Assembly (NCBI GenBank): GCA_002007465.1
Contig: LNAC01000276.1
Span: forward strand, 5,808,964-5,872,963
Reading direction: 5' to 3'
DNA: 64,000 bases
DNA from: Ailurus styani
Lineage: Eukaryota > Chordata > Mammalia > Carnivora > Ailuridae
Part shown: positions 34,216 through 56,600 of the stretch, one piece after another
Layout of the letters: the number at the start of each line of letters is the position of its first letter
Numbering within the stretch: position 1 is the stretch's first letter
Notes under the pieces: generated by a model
What the model saw: the letters and a program-made list of their open reading frames with translations, nothing else
Databases searched by the model: none
Told to the model about the DNA's origin: nothing
Program-made: the position numbers and the translations under genes

Positions 34216-34896
34216 ACATCTCCGATGTTGAAGTCTGCCAGGCCGGGGCACTTGCCCTGGCAGGCCCAGCACACTCATATACCCAGTTCCGGGCCCTGTG
34301 AGCACCCTGGGGTGGGGCGGGGACGAGCAGGGGGGGTTCAAACGCTCTGGGCTGGGCGGGGAACTGGGCGTGGCGTGCTGTGCACCTGTCTTCACACAAA
34401 AGCAGACTCTGATCCCGGGAGCCGGAGAAGACCCCTGGCCGCATACGGCTCTGGGGCCCATTGAGACAGTCCCTGGAGTGGGGGTCGGGGGGGCAGGATA
34501 GCAGGTCCGTTCTGCTTGTCAATACTAACAGGCCCATCACAGCTGCCAAGATGACTCAAGACCGAGGAACAGCAGCTGTCACGCCCTCACGCCATCGGCT
34601 TTCTGGCATGATCCCTAGCTCCTCTGCAAGGTGGGTGGCTGGATGTGTTCTGGAAAGTGTTTTGGATGGACAGAGAACCCAGGAAGCTGGCCCAGCCCTT
34701 ACAGCTAGTCCCCCTTGCACCCACTGTTCAAGCGAGGCCCAATTCTTAACCTTCGCCTCAGCTTAAGATGCCCTCTGGCGCGACAAGAGCGGGTCCCGAG
34801 GGACAGCTCAGGCAGGAGGCCCCTCGGGAGGCTGGCCCAGGTCAGCTCCCTCGGAAAGAAGGCAAGGTGGGTGCTGGCGGGCGGAGAAGGGAGGAG
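34216..34896. other. Intergenic DNA downstream of STXBP2
   Basis: No recognised gene or repeat apart from the tail of the LTR-like element. Confidence 0.4.
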
Positions 34897-34902
34897 TTTA
34901 TT
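34897..34902 (-). terminator. STXBP2 poly(A) signal AATAAA
   Basis: The minus strand reads gagaaataaactcc 24 bp beyond the STXBP2 stop codon, implying a very short 3' UTR. Confidence 0.75.
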
Positions 34903-34925
34903 TCTCTGGGAAGGGAGGGGGCGGG

Positions 34926-43359
<8,434 letters not shown>

Positions 43360-44332
43360 CTTCCCCCAGGGGCGCCGCCACCGCTTCCGGGTCTGTCCCA
43401 AGGTGGGGGCGTGGCCCCGCGCGTCAGCCACCTGGGCCACGCCCCGCGGCGCTGGCCCCGCCCCCCGGCCCTCGCAGAGGAAGACCTGCCCCTCGCAGAG
43501 GGGGCGCGCGGGTGTGTCCACACAGACGAGTGCGGGGTCGCTGGAGGGCCCCCCCGACGACACACGCGGACGTGAGCTGGGACACACCGTCCCTGCTTGC
43601 GTGCAGCGAGCGAGCGGGATCGCGGGGGCACAGCGCTTCGCTGTTCCCCAGACACAGCCACCACCCTGCCAGAAGTTTCTCCGTGGCTGACGGGTGCTGT
43701 GTGTCCATCCGGGGCCGCGGGGCCATGAGCCCGTGACCCACTTACCTTCGGTTCCCCAGAGCGTAGCAGCAGGCTGGACAACATGGGATCGACTCACGAG
43801 GAAGCCCCGAGGGAGGGTTGAAGTCGAGCCAGCACCTACTGCGTGCCCAGGACCGGTGCCAGATTCTCATTCCATCCCGAGAACCCCTGACAGGGAGCGC
43901 GGTATAGACCACGAAACCGCGGCTCAGCAGGACCCTTGTCTAAGGCCACGCGATGAACAGGTCTGCTGGGATCTGAACCAGGACTCTGTCCCAGGAGGAC
44001 CGCTTGTCACAGCCTTGCCCTCACCGGGTGCACACACCCCGGGGCCCCCCCCCCCAGGCTGCTAATCACATCCGTCTGCTGAACTCGTGTGGTCAGCGGC
44101 ATGCTCCAGCCCTTGCACTTACACACACGTTCAGTTCACACTTGACTTGAAAGTTCACGGCCTGCTCCTGCTGTGGGCCAGCCAAGGGCTGCCACCTTGC
44201 CACACGGAGGGCACGGTTCAGCAGCACCCATCCAAAAGAGGTCCCGTATCTCAGGTGTGAGGCACGGGTGTGAATGCAGAGTCCAGAACGGGTTCCTCCA
44301 TTTGGCCATGTTTATTAAGAATTGGTCTGGAC

Positions 44333-44515
44333 GGGGCACCGCGGTGGCTCGGCCGGTTAAGCGGCTACCTTTGGTTCAGGTTCTAATCCTGGGGTCCTGG
44401 GACGGAGCCCCAGGTCAGGCTCTCTGCTTAGCAGGGAGTCTGCTTCTCCCCCTGCCCTTCCCCCTGCTCGTGCTCTTTCTCTCTCAAATCAATAAATAAA
44501 ATCTTAAAATAAAAG
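44333..44515 (+). mobile_element. CAN-SINE (diverged)
   Basis: gcaccgcggtggctcggccgg head, CT body and an aaatcaataaataaaatctt tail. Confidence 0.83.
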
Positions 44516-45044
44516 GAAAAAGGAATTCGTCTGGTGCTTGGCCCTTTGTCACTTACATGGGACAGGCAACGGTGAATAAAACTAGATCTGCCATGTGGCA
44601 CTTAAGGTTAAGTGGAAGGGGAGAGAAAATGATCAGTTCTGCTCTAACGGAGATAGTGATGTGCGAGCACATGCAGCGTGGGGGGCGGTTACTGTGTGTG
44701 GTACCAGAGGGGGACCCTGACAGGGCGACGTTTAGATTTAACCTGAACGACGTCAAGCAGCAGTCGTGAGGTGGTCCAGGCAGAGAGAAGTAGGGGATGT
44801 GGCTGGAGGAGCAGGGGGAGTGAGGTGAGCCTGGAGGGGCTGCAGAGGCCAGACCTCTGGGGGATGAGGTAGGACGGACCCAGCCGAGTTCACCTGGGAT
44901 TGAGAGGTTCCCAGGACAAGGGACTTCCGGTGCTAAAGCTGAGAGTCTTGGCCAAACGAGGATGGCTGGCTACTCTAGGTAGGATTTGGGGGGGTTCTTC
45001 CATGTTTTCCTCCCTCTCTCCCTTTCTTGGCTTTTCTTTCTTTC

Positions 45045-45170
45045 CTAGCTTTATTGAGATATAATTCACACACCACACACTCACTCACTGAGAATGTACA
45101 ACTCAAGGCGTTTTAGCATCTTCAGGGTTGTGCGTCCATCCCCAATTTTAGAACATTCCATTACTCCATG
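45045..45170 (+). mobile_element. L1M 3' UTR fragment
   Basis: 'agctttattgagatataattcaca' and 'ccccaattttagaacattcc' are L1 3' UTR phrases. Confidence 0.7.
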
Positions 45171-45389
45171 GGGTTTTCTCCTGAGGGCAATGGGAGCCAA
45201 GGGAGAGTTCTGAGCAGGGAAAGGAGGGGACCCCTGTGGCTCCTGAAGGGAGAGGGTGGATTGCAGGGGCAAAGGGAGGAGCTGGGAGACCGTGACACAC
45301 CCCCTAGCTTCTCAGTCTGTCCCTGGGGGTGGAAGTCCGGAGGGCCTACCGACCCTCACTGTACTCTGTGAGGGTGACCAGGGTCTTCT

Positions 45390-45815
45390 GGTGTTAATGG
45401 CTGAATGATATCCTGTCCACCCTCCCCCAAGACAGGTTGAAGGCCTAAGCTCGGGTACCTGAGATTGTGACCTTATTTGGAAATAGAGCCATAGCATGAG
45501 GCTCTAACACAACATGACTGGTTTCCGTGTCTTGTGACAGTCATATGAAGACAGGGGCACAGAGAACTGTCACATGACGGTAGAGGCAGAGGTTGAAATA
45601 CTGCAGCGACCAGCCAAGGAGCACCGCGGGCTGCCTGCAACCGTGAGGAGCCAGGGAGAGGAAAGGAAGGACCCCCCCCCCACGGGTCTCAGGAGCGTGG
45701 CACTGCCAACGCCCCAGCTTCTGGCTCTGGCCTCCAGAACTGTGCGACAATCGTCTGTTGCTCTAAGCCCCCGGGTCTGTGATTTTGTTAAGGCAGCAGG
45801 AAACCGGTACATCCA
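45390..45815 (+). mobile_element. MLT1/MaLR-like LTR
   Basis: Runs from 'gctgaatgatatcctgtccacc' through 'gagattgtgaccttatttggaaatag' and 'tctggcctccagaactgtg' to 'gattttgttaaggcagcaggaaac', which are LTR-type phrases in order. It is old and solitary, with no coding sequence. Confidence 0.65.
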
Positions 45816-46170
45816 CAGAAGAGCAGGGCATCCCGTTGGCATCAGGGGCTCGGGGCTGCGGACGGGGGGCTGGTGGGGGCCCTGGATGGGGCACGGTTGC
45901 CTGGGGAAGAGGACCGAGCTTTGCGCTTAGGCAGGTGTGACGGTGCAGCCCACTTACTCTGAGAAGAGGTTTTAACTTGTTTCTAGAAAAGCATCTTGGG
46001 TAGGGGATGGGGTGCACATGGGATCCTCCCAGTGGCACCTACAGAGGTGCTTGGGGGAGGGGACAGGAACTCTCCTCCTTGCCTCCCATCCCCAGGTACT
46101 GAGATGACAGATCTCAGGAGAGAGCTCAACCTGGCATTGGTGGCAGGACAGGAAATCCCAGACCTTCTTG

Positions 46171-46356
46171 GGACACCTGGGTGTCTCAGTTGGTTGAGCG
46201 TCTGCCTTTGGCTCAGGTCACGATCCTGGGGGTCCTGGGATCGAGCCCCGCATGAGGTTCCCTGCTCGGCCGGGAGTCTGCTTCTCCCTCTGCCCCTCCC
46301 CCCCCAGCTTATGCTCATTCTCGCTCTCTCAAATACAACCTTAAAAAAAGGGGGGG
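46171..46356 (+). mobile_element. CAN-SINE with 17-bp target-site duplication
   Basis: Identical aatcccagaccttcttg copies flank it at 46154-46170 and 46357-46373. The head is gacacctgggtgtctcag. Confidence 0.92.
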
Positions 46357-46963
46357 AATCCCAGACCTTCTTGTCTCAGGGCCGGTGGTAGGCAACCAGG
46401 CGCAGGGACAGTGAAGAGGAGGGGTGGCCAGGAGACCGAGGCGGAGCGCCTCAGCCTGGTGGTCCCTCAGTGCTCCTCAGGTCCGGCTTCTTCCCCCACC
46501 ACCCGCGGACAGCAACTGCCCTTCCACCAGGGTGAGCCCATCCCGCAGTGCTTCCCACTGGAGGCCTACAGACCCCGCCTGAGCTGCCCGGGTGGCCTGA
46601 CCTTTCCCAGTGGGGCCAGCCAGCCCCCGTGCCCCACCGTGGGGGATACTGCTCTGGCCTGCTGCTGAGCCCCACCTGAGAGCCCTTGAGGCCCAGTGAG
46701 CCCTGCTGGGCAAGGTCCCAAACCCAGGTCACCCCGTCTCCTGCCCCCACAGCAGCACGGCGTCCTGCTGCAGAAACAATTATCTGGATCATCTTTATGG
46801 GGCTTAAGCTTGGGTGGGAGCAGATGGGGCGTGAGCTGGGGATTTGGGGTTGGGCATCCACTCCCCCCTGCATCCCAGTCTTTTAAAAAGCCTTCTCTGG
46901 CACGGGGCCGGGACAGAGGCCAGCAGAGAAGTGGATGGGACCCAGGGGAGGGGAGTGGGGACA

Positions 46964-48801
<1,838 letters not shown>

Positions 48802-48845
48802 GGGCCTGAGCCATCCTGGGCCCTGCTTGGCCCCTGAAAACAGAC

Positions 48846-48851
48846 AATAAA
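48846..48851 (+). terminator. PCP2 poly(A) signal AATAAA
   Basis: acaataaaacact lies 45 bp after the PCP2 stop. It is the only canonical signal before the PET100 stop codon on the opposite strand. Confidence 0.8.
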
Positions 48852-48910
48852 ACACTTCCACGAGAAACAAGAAACTGTGTGTGTTATTTCATGGGTGGAG
48901 GGGCTAGGAT

Positions 48911-50334
48911 TCAGGAGCTCTGCTGGGCAGCGCGAAGGAGCTTCTCCTCCCGCTGCTTCCGTATCCTCTCTTTGAATTCTTCTAGCTCCCGCCGCTGCGG
49001 GGTGGAACGGGAAGGGAGGAGGACACACACCTCAGGGGCCTGGACCCCCTTCTCCCCACCTCCTTAGTCCCCCAGGCCACAGACTCAGAGTTCAGCGTCT
49101 ACAGTGGAAGCCCTGTGCCAATTACAGCGAGGGTCCAAGTGCCATTAGGTTCACCTTTCAGGAAGAAGGCAAGAAAGAAACTATACGACCCCCTGCTCTC
49201 AGTTCTCTTTCCTCAAGACTGAGAGCAAAATTTTCATCCAAACCCATCATGGCCACAGGGATCCAGGCGCCTCCGTCCCTTTAGGGAGAAGAAAAATATG
49301 TTACTCACCTGGTCCTCCTTCTCAGGTGGCCACAGCTCCCTCTGTGGGCACAAAGTAACAGCTGAAAGCATGAGCCAGGAGCCTCCAGAGCCCCCCACCC
49401 AGGGCAGGGTTGGCTGGTGGGAAGCAGACATGGGTCCCCAGCATGTTGGTGCCCCGTTCTCTCCCCCACGCCCTGGAATGAACCCATGGATACTTTCCCT
49501 GTGCCCACCTTGCGCTGTATGACATAGTCTTCAAACCACTCGGCCTGGTTGGAAATCCAGAACATAGCCACAGGGAAGGTGAGGTAGAGTGTCATCTAGA
49601 AGGGTGGGGGGTAAATGAACAGAGCCAGGGATTAAAGCCCTTCCACAACACGCATAGGTTGCTCAGAGCCTGGAGGACCATCCTCCCACAGAGCCCGCAG
49701 TGCCTGCTCAGGGTCCCCAAGAACCGGGGAACTCCCACCAAGGGCACAGAAGCCGCACACCTTAAAGCCTAGACCCCCAGTAGTAATAATTTAAGAGACC
49801 TCAAAGCCTCCTCCAAGTCTGGGGAAACGCCCTCTCGAAGACAGACAGACAGACACACACACACACACGTACACGCGCGCGCGGAAAGACCCCTGACTCA
49901 AAGCACAAAACCTCGCACTAAAATCAAAGGCATCTTCGTGAGACCTCATTACCCACCCGTTCGTCAGATCCCTGGAGCATCTTCAAACCCGGGAGGCCTC
50001 ATTACTTGGAATCGATTCCCCTAAACACAGGGGTCTCTCTATCAGAAACACACAACCACGCGGAGCCCATGCGCTTCCCCAGGGTCTGGAGCCTTCCTCC
50101 TCGGAGCCCCTGCCCAGATCCCTCCTCCCGGACGCCCCTCCGCACAGCCGCCCTCCCCTCTGCTGGGCTCCCAACCCTGAAGATCCCTCTCAAAACTCAG
50201 AAGCTTCTCCCCACGTTGCCCTCTCTCCTGGAGCCCCCTCCCTTCCAAAGCCTCCTCCTCAGCGCCGGGAGGAGTCCAACCGTCCACCCGCTGCAAAGCT
50301 CACTGACCCGAAACACCTCCAGCTTCACCCCCAT
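48911..50334 (-). CDS. PET100: Cytochrome c oxidase assembly factor PET100
   Basis: Small inner-mitochondrial-membrane protein needed for complex IV biogenesis. Exons on the minus strand: 50334-50308 (MGVKLEVFR), 49595-49509 (membrane segment YLTFPVAMFW and QAEWFEDYVIQRK), 49341-49309 (RELWPPEKEDQ), 48994-48911 (basic, Glu/Arg-rich helix ending QQSS). Total 76 aa. Human PET100 is 73 aa as I recall; an AG 9 nt inside the last exon would give exactly 73. It shares a promoter with XAB2 and converges on PCP2. Confidence 0.93.
49105..49300. other. PET100 intron without recognised features
   Basis: No repeat or exon was seen. The interval lies between the last two PET100 exons. Confidence 0.4.
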
Positions 50335-50643
50335 CTCGCTTCTCCTAGGCTACAAAGCCGTTTCCGCCCAAAGTCAACCCTCCAGCAAAGCAGCAGCCGA
50401 TTGGGCGTTCGTGGCCCCCACTGCTGAAGCTGATTGGTAGAGGAGGTTCTGGGTGACGTCATCTTCGGGCGTCTTTTCTCCGCTTCCGATCTCTGGCGCC
50501 TTCGGAGCGAAAGTCAACAAACGAGGTCCACGGGGTCGAACGGGGTTCAACCAATAGGAAATAGGTCTGGCCCCGGGGGGCGGGCCTTCCGCAGGAGACG
50601 TCATCATAACGCGACTCCTGCCCGTAGCTGGAGAGCCCGGAAG
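50335..50643. promoter_or_regulatory. Bidirectional PET100/XAB2 promoter
   Basis: Only 309 bp separate the divergent start codons. The stretch is TATA-less and carries three CCAAT boxes (reverse ATTGG at 50400-50404 and 50433-50437; CCAAT at 50551-50555), a perfect CRE TGACGTCA at 50454-50461, a second CRE-like AGACGTCAT near 50597-50605, and an ETS-type CCGGAAG at 50637-50643 touching the XAB2 ATG. Confidence 0.85.
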
Positions 50644-53600
50644 ATGGTGGTGATGGCGCGTCTTTCCCGGCCCGAGCGGCCGGACCTCGTTTTCGTGAGT
50701 CCGCCGCGGGGCCGGGGGTGGCCCGTGTGAGAGCACAGGGCTTGGATGCTTCAGGGGTTCGGGGCCTGATCGCCGGGGGTGTCTGGGCCAAATTCTGTCC
50801 ACTCGAGAGCAGGGCGTTTGGGCCAGGCTGCCAGGAGCCAAGTTCTGGTGGCAGAGTGCTGGGGGTCCGAGTGAAGAGCTGCTGTCGAGGTTGAGGGCCA
50901 GGCGACCCGGGCCCCCGGTGGGATGGGGAGAGGGGTGGATCGCCTAGCTAAATCTTGTCGAGATCTTGGCTTCTGAAGTAGAGGTTAGTGACCCAAAGCC
51001 AGGGTTCTGGTTTCTGGGGTAAAGTCTTGATGTTCTGAGTAACGGCCTAGGTCTGGCCCTGAGCCTTGTAGTTTCTGAGATAAAGGATCGGTGTCTGGAT
51101 TCGGAGAACTGTGGAGTCAGATGTGGAGCTGGGCAGGCGATGGCCAGTGGGATCCTTCAGAGTCCAAGACTTGGTGTCTGGAGCACAGACATATGTTTGT
51201 TGATTGTGCTTCACAAAGATTGCAGGAGTTTTTTCTCTGTTTTTTTCTTTCTTTCTCTCGCTCTTTTTTTTTTTAATCGAAGATTTGTGGCAACCCTACA
51301 TCAAGCAGGTGTGTTGGCACCATTTTCCAACAGCATTTGCTCACTTCTTGTCTCTGTGTCACGTTTTGGTAATTCTCACGTACTTCAGACTTTTCATTAG
51401 TTTTGTTTTGGGGCACCAGGAGCCACCCCCAAATAAAAGGGAAAGTTAATAAATGCACGGGTTCCGACTGCTTCGTGAGTTATTGCCTGCCTCTGTCCTT
51501 GGGCTTCCCTACTCCCTGGGCTATAACAATGCTGAAATTAGACCAGTTAATGGCCTTACAGCGGCCTCTCAGTGTTCAAGTGAAGGGAGGAGTCACACGT
51601 CTCTCACTTGAAGTCAAAAGCTAGAAATGATTAAACTTATTGAGGAAGGCATGTTGGAAGCTGAGATAGGCCGAAAGCTGGACCTCTTGCACCAAACAGC
51701 CAAGTGGTGATGCAAAGGAAAAGTTCTTGAAGAAAAGTAAAAGTACTACTTCAGTAAACACATGAATGATAAAAAAAAAAAAAAGTGAAATAGCCTTATT
51801 GCTGTTATAGAGAAAGTTTTAGTGGTCTGGGTAGAAGATCAAACCAGGCACAACATCCCCTTAATCTAAAGTCTAATTCAGAGCAAGCCCTAACTCTTTG
51901 GTTCTACAAAGGCTGAGGGAGGTGAGGAAGCTGCAGGAGATAAGTTTGAAGCTAACAGAGGTTGGTTCAGGAGGTTTAAGATAAGAGGTCATCTCCATAA
52001 CAAAAGTGCAGAGTGAAACATCAAATGCCAATGTAGGATCGGTAGCAAGTTAATCAGAAGATCTAGGGGCACCTGGGTGGCTCAGTTGGTTTAAGCGTCT
52101 GTCTTCCGCTCAGGTCGTGATCCTGGGGTCCTGGGATCGAGCCCCATGTCCGGCTCCCTGCCCTGTGGAGAGCCTGCTTCTCCTTCTCCCTCTGCTGCTC
52201 CCCCTGCTTGTGTGCGAGTGCACATGTGTGTGCGTGAGCTCTCTCAAATGAATAAACAAAATCTTAGAGAGAGACCTAGTTAAGATAATTAATGAAGGTG
52301 AGTACATGAAACAGGTTTTAAATTTTACTATTATTATTGTTATTATTATTTTCTCACAACCCCGAGATCAAGAGCTGAGCTGAGATCAAGAGTCAGATGC
52401 CTAACCAACCACCCAGGTGCCCCAAACAGACTTTTAATATAAATGGAAAAGTCTTCTCTTGGAAGAAGATGCCATGTAGGACTTTTGTAACTAGAGAGGA
52501 GAAGTCAGTGCCTGGCTTCAGTGCTTCAAAGGACAGGCCGATTTTATTGGTAGAGGCTAATGCTGCTGATGACTTTAAACTGAAACCAGTGCCCGTTTAC
52601 CATTCTAAAAATCCTAGGACCCTTAAGAATTAAGCTAAAACTACTCGGTGCTGTGTAGTTGGAACAGCAAAGCTTGGATGATGGCATGGCTGTTTATAAC
52701 ACTGTTTACTAAATATTTTGAGCCCCAGTGTTGAGACTGACAGCTCAGAAAGTAAAGATTCCCTCCAAAAAAATGACTGCTCATTAGCAATGCACGTGGT
52801 CACCCAGGAGCTCTGATGGAGCTGTACAAGATTAATGCTGTTTTCGTGCTTGCTAATATAACATCCATTCTGTAGCGCATGGACCAAAAGGGTAATTTCA
52901 GTTTTCAAGTCTTATTATTTAAGAAGTACATTTCATGGGGTTATAGCTGTTAGAGACGGCAGTTACTCTGATAGATCTGGGAAAAGCAGATTGAAAACTT
53001 CCTGGAAAGGAGTCACCATTTCAGATGCCATTAAGAACATTCTGATGCATGAGAAGAGGTCAGAGTATCAACCTTAATGGGGTTTTGGAAGAAGTTGGCT
53101 CCAACCTTCATGGATGACTTTGAGGGTTTCCAGTCTTCAGCGGAAGTAACCGCAGGTGTGGTGAAAACAGCACGAGAACCAGAGTTAGAAGTGGAGTCTG
53201 AAGATAGGACTGCCTTGCTGCAGCCTCATGATAAAATTTGAATGGAGGAGGAGCGAGTTGCTTCTCACGGATGAGCAAAGAAAGGGGTTTCTTGAGATGG
53301 AATCTACCAGCCACGAAGATTGTTGAAATGACAACAGAGCTTTTAGAATATGACATAAACTCAGTTGACAAAGCAGCAGCAGGATTTGAGAGGATTGATT
53401 TCAGTTTGGAAGGAAGTCCTGCTGTGGGTAAAATACTATCAAACTGAATCATATACTACAGAGAAGTCGTTCATGGAGGGAAGATTCAGCTGATGCAGTA
53501 AAACTATTTACCCCCCCCTTTTTTTTAAAAAGTGCCACGGCCACCCCAGCCTTCAGCAGCCCCTACCCTGATCAGTCAGCAGCCATCACCATGGAGGCCA

Positions 53601-56600
53601 GACCCTCCACCAGAAAAAAGATTACAATTCACTAAAAGCTCAGGTTAGCATTTTTTTAGCAAGAAAGTATCTTTTCATCAAGATGTGTAGATTGTTTAGA
53701 CTTAACGCCATTGCACATTTAATACACTACAGCACAGCCTCACTTTTACATGCACCAGCAAACCAATAAATTCACTTGACCTGCTGCATTGTGATACTCC
53801 CCATGTTGTAGTCTGGAACTGAACCCGCAGTATGTGTGACGTATGCCTATTGAGGCCTGGTCTCTTCACCAGGTTTTCGGTGTTTCGCTTTGGTGAGGCT
53901 TGGCCGTGGCCCACACCTTTTCTGAGGTCAAGGTCTAGCTCGGGTTGACCCTGCAAATAAAACTGCTAATTATGTTACCAGCAAAATGGGTTTATTTAGG
54001 AGTGGCAGAGGAATTTTAAATAGGGGTATGCAAGCTCTGGGAAAACCAAAGGCGGGTCTGGAGAACAAAGAGGACCCACTTTATAGAGAAAAAGGAGTCA
54101 GCCGGGAGGGGCTGCTTTGAAGGAAAGTCTATTAGAAGAAAGTGATGGTTGGGGTGGTGATAGCTTCTCATTGACTGAGTTCTGGCAGTTTCTCATTGGC
54201 TGGGCTGTTGCCAGGCAAGGAGAAAATCTTCCTGTGGGGGGTCTGCAGTTGGCAAAGAGATGGTAGGGCACGGGAGTTCCCCTTTGGGGTGTCCCCATTC
54301 CGTTTCAAATGAGGTTTCTTTATTCATTTTCCAAGTTCTGGGGCAGAGTTGAGCTACACTCTGGCTAGTGGGAGCCTGAGATGCCAGAGGCCTGGTGTTC
54401 AGGAAGAGGCACATTGTGCGGAGTTACAGCTTGGTGTCTGGGTCCGAGCAAGGCCTGGCATTGGACCAGGGAGTCTAAGGAATCTGGTGATCTGGGCCAG
54501 GGAGTGGATGGCTCGAACCAGAAGTGCAAAAGAGTGGTGTCTGGGGGACAGTCTAGAGTCTGGCCTAGAACCCGGATTGAGGAGTCTGATGACTGGGTCA
54601 GATGGTGGGTGCTGGAATTCTGAGGAGTAAAACCGGACCTGAGCCCTAGGATCTGGGCGTCTGGTGACCTGGCTCCGATGAATGGGGGGACCCAGGACCA
54701 GGCTCTGAGGGCAGGTCTCTCCTCCCCATTCCCTGGCTCCCGCAGGAGGAAGAGGACCTTCCCTATGAGGAGGAGATCATGCGGAACCAGTTCTCGGTCA
54801 AGTGCTGGCTCCGCTACATTGAGTTCAAACAAGGTGCCCCGAAGCCCAAGCTCAACCAGCTGTATGAGCGGGCGCTGAAGCTGCTGCCATGCAGGTGGGA
54901 CCCGCTCCAGCACCCCCCTCCCCGCCCTCTCCTAACAGAACTGGCTGGAGGTCCCAGGGGATGGCTCTCGTTCTGGCACTAAGTGGCCATCCCTCCTACC
55001 TCCACTGGCCCGTTGCTAAGACTTGGCATCCTTCCCCAGGCCCCTTCTCCCAGCAGTTGCTTCGTGGGGGCAGGGCGAAGGGTTCGAGCAGTCTGTAAGG
55101 CTGACGGGTCATCGTCTGTCCCTTCCTGCCTCCCTAGCTACAAACTCTGGTACCGATACCTGAAGGCACGCCGGGCCCAGGTGAAGCATCGCTGTGTGAC
55201 TGACCCCGCCTACGAAGATGTCAACAACTGCCACGAGAGAGCCTTTGTGTTCATGCACAAGGTGGGCAGGGGGAGGCCGGGGCGGGGTGGGGGCGGTGGT
55301 GAGTGGGGATCGGAGTTCTGGTGCCTTGGTAGGCTTGCCATCGAGCTAGGCTTGGTCCCGGAGGCAGGGGTTCTGGGCCGCGGCGGCCGCAGCTCACCGC
55401 ACGCCTCTGCCCCACGCCTCCAGATGCCCCGTCTGTGGTTGGACTACTGCCAGTTCCTCATGGACCAGGGCCGCGTCACGCACACCCGCCGCACGTTTGA
55501 CCGTGCCCTCCGGGCCCTGCCCATCACCCAGCACTCCCGCATCTGGCCCCTGTACCTGCGCTTCCTGCGCTCCCACCCGCTGCCCGAGACAGCCGTGCGG
55601 GGCTATCGGCGCTTCCTCAAGGTAGGCTGGGGCGGGGGTGGGTTATTCGCGTCAGGAGGCCCCCAGAACTGGCTCCCTGGCACTAGCCCCTGGCAGGACG
55701 GGGGGAGAAGGCTTCCTGAGACAGGCTTTTGTTGGCGATTTGTTTATTGTCCACACATTTGCTAGCACCTGCTGCGTGTCCGGGATCGAGACAGGTCCTG
55801 GGACAGCGTGACAGAGCCAATCCCTGTGTGTGTGGAGCTTTTTGGTCCCCCTGGGCAGACAGACGCCCCCGAGCTGACCACATAAACCAGGAAAACCGCC
55901 AGACGGGAGGGCAGGGAATGTGAGACGAATGGTTGTGCAAGTGTTTTTAGGTGGAAACCGGGTGCATGTGGTGTGTGGCTTTCTTAAACTTCTACCAACT
56001 GTCATACACCGTGAAACTCTTAACACAGTGCTCTTTGGCCAGGGCAGGGGGGCTTGTGCTAAAAATTTAGCAAGGCCTGGTCGGTGCAGGCTCTTCCATT
56101 GTTGTCTGAGCCAGACCGGTCGGGGCTCGCCTTGGACCAGTGGGGCCCAGATCCCCGGGGCCTCGGCTGGACCCGCGGGGCTTAAGCCGCACCGGTGGGA
56201 CCCGGGTCGGATGGGGGTGGCTGAGGCCGGGTCGGCGGGGCCGGCTGTTGAGCGGGACAGCGGTGGCTGCCTGACCTGGAGCCACCGAGGGGGAGGGGGT
56301 GTCGGGGCACGGCTGCTCGGCGCCCCCTGACTGCCGATGGGGCCGGTGGCCGCGTAGCTCAGCCCCGAGAGCGCAGAGGAGTACATCGAGTACCTCAAGT
56401 CCAGCGACCGGCTGGATGAAGCCGCGCAGCGCCTGGCCACCGTGGTCAACGACGAGCGCTTCGTGTCCAAGGCTGGCAAGTCCAACTACCAGGTGGGCCT
56501 GGGAGGGGGCAGGGCGGGGTCGGACGTCTCGCCCCTGTGGGGAGCACGACTAAGATCTCTCCTCCTGGCGCTGCAGCTGTGGCACGAGCTCTGCGACCTC

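Larger units (their letters stand above)
43501..46963. other. Intergenic region between STXBP2 and PCP2
   Basis: It contains a MIR (about 43815-43995), a CAN-SINE, L2-like sequence (about 44545-44830), an L1 3' UTR piece (about 45045-45170), an LTR-like element and a second CAN-SINE. PCP2 5' regulatory DNA and any noncoding first exon lie at the right end (46400-46963); an AGGTCA nuclear-receptor half-site is at 46726-46731. Confidence 0.55.
51190..53860 (+). mobile_element. Near full-length Tigger1 DNA transposon in XAB2 intron 1
   Basis: A pogo/Tigger-type element. The left part has 'gaagatttgtggcaaccctaca' and the right terminal region has 'tctggaactgaacccgcagtatg' followed by 'gtatgcctat'. 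The length matches a roughly 2.4-kb element plus inserts. Two CAN-SINE pieces lie inside. The element's transposase frame is broken by stops and frameshifts. Confidence 0.85.

Noticed and set aside
55652..56485. A 277-aa minus-strand open frame
   Set aside because: It is antisense to XAB2 exon 5 and the L2-bearing intron 4, without a recognisable domain.
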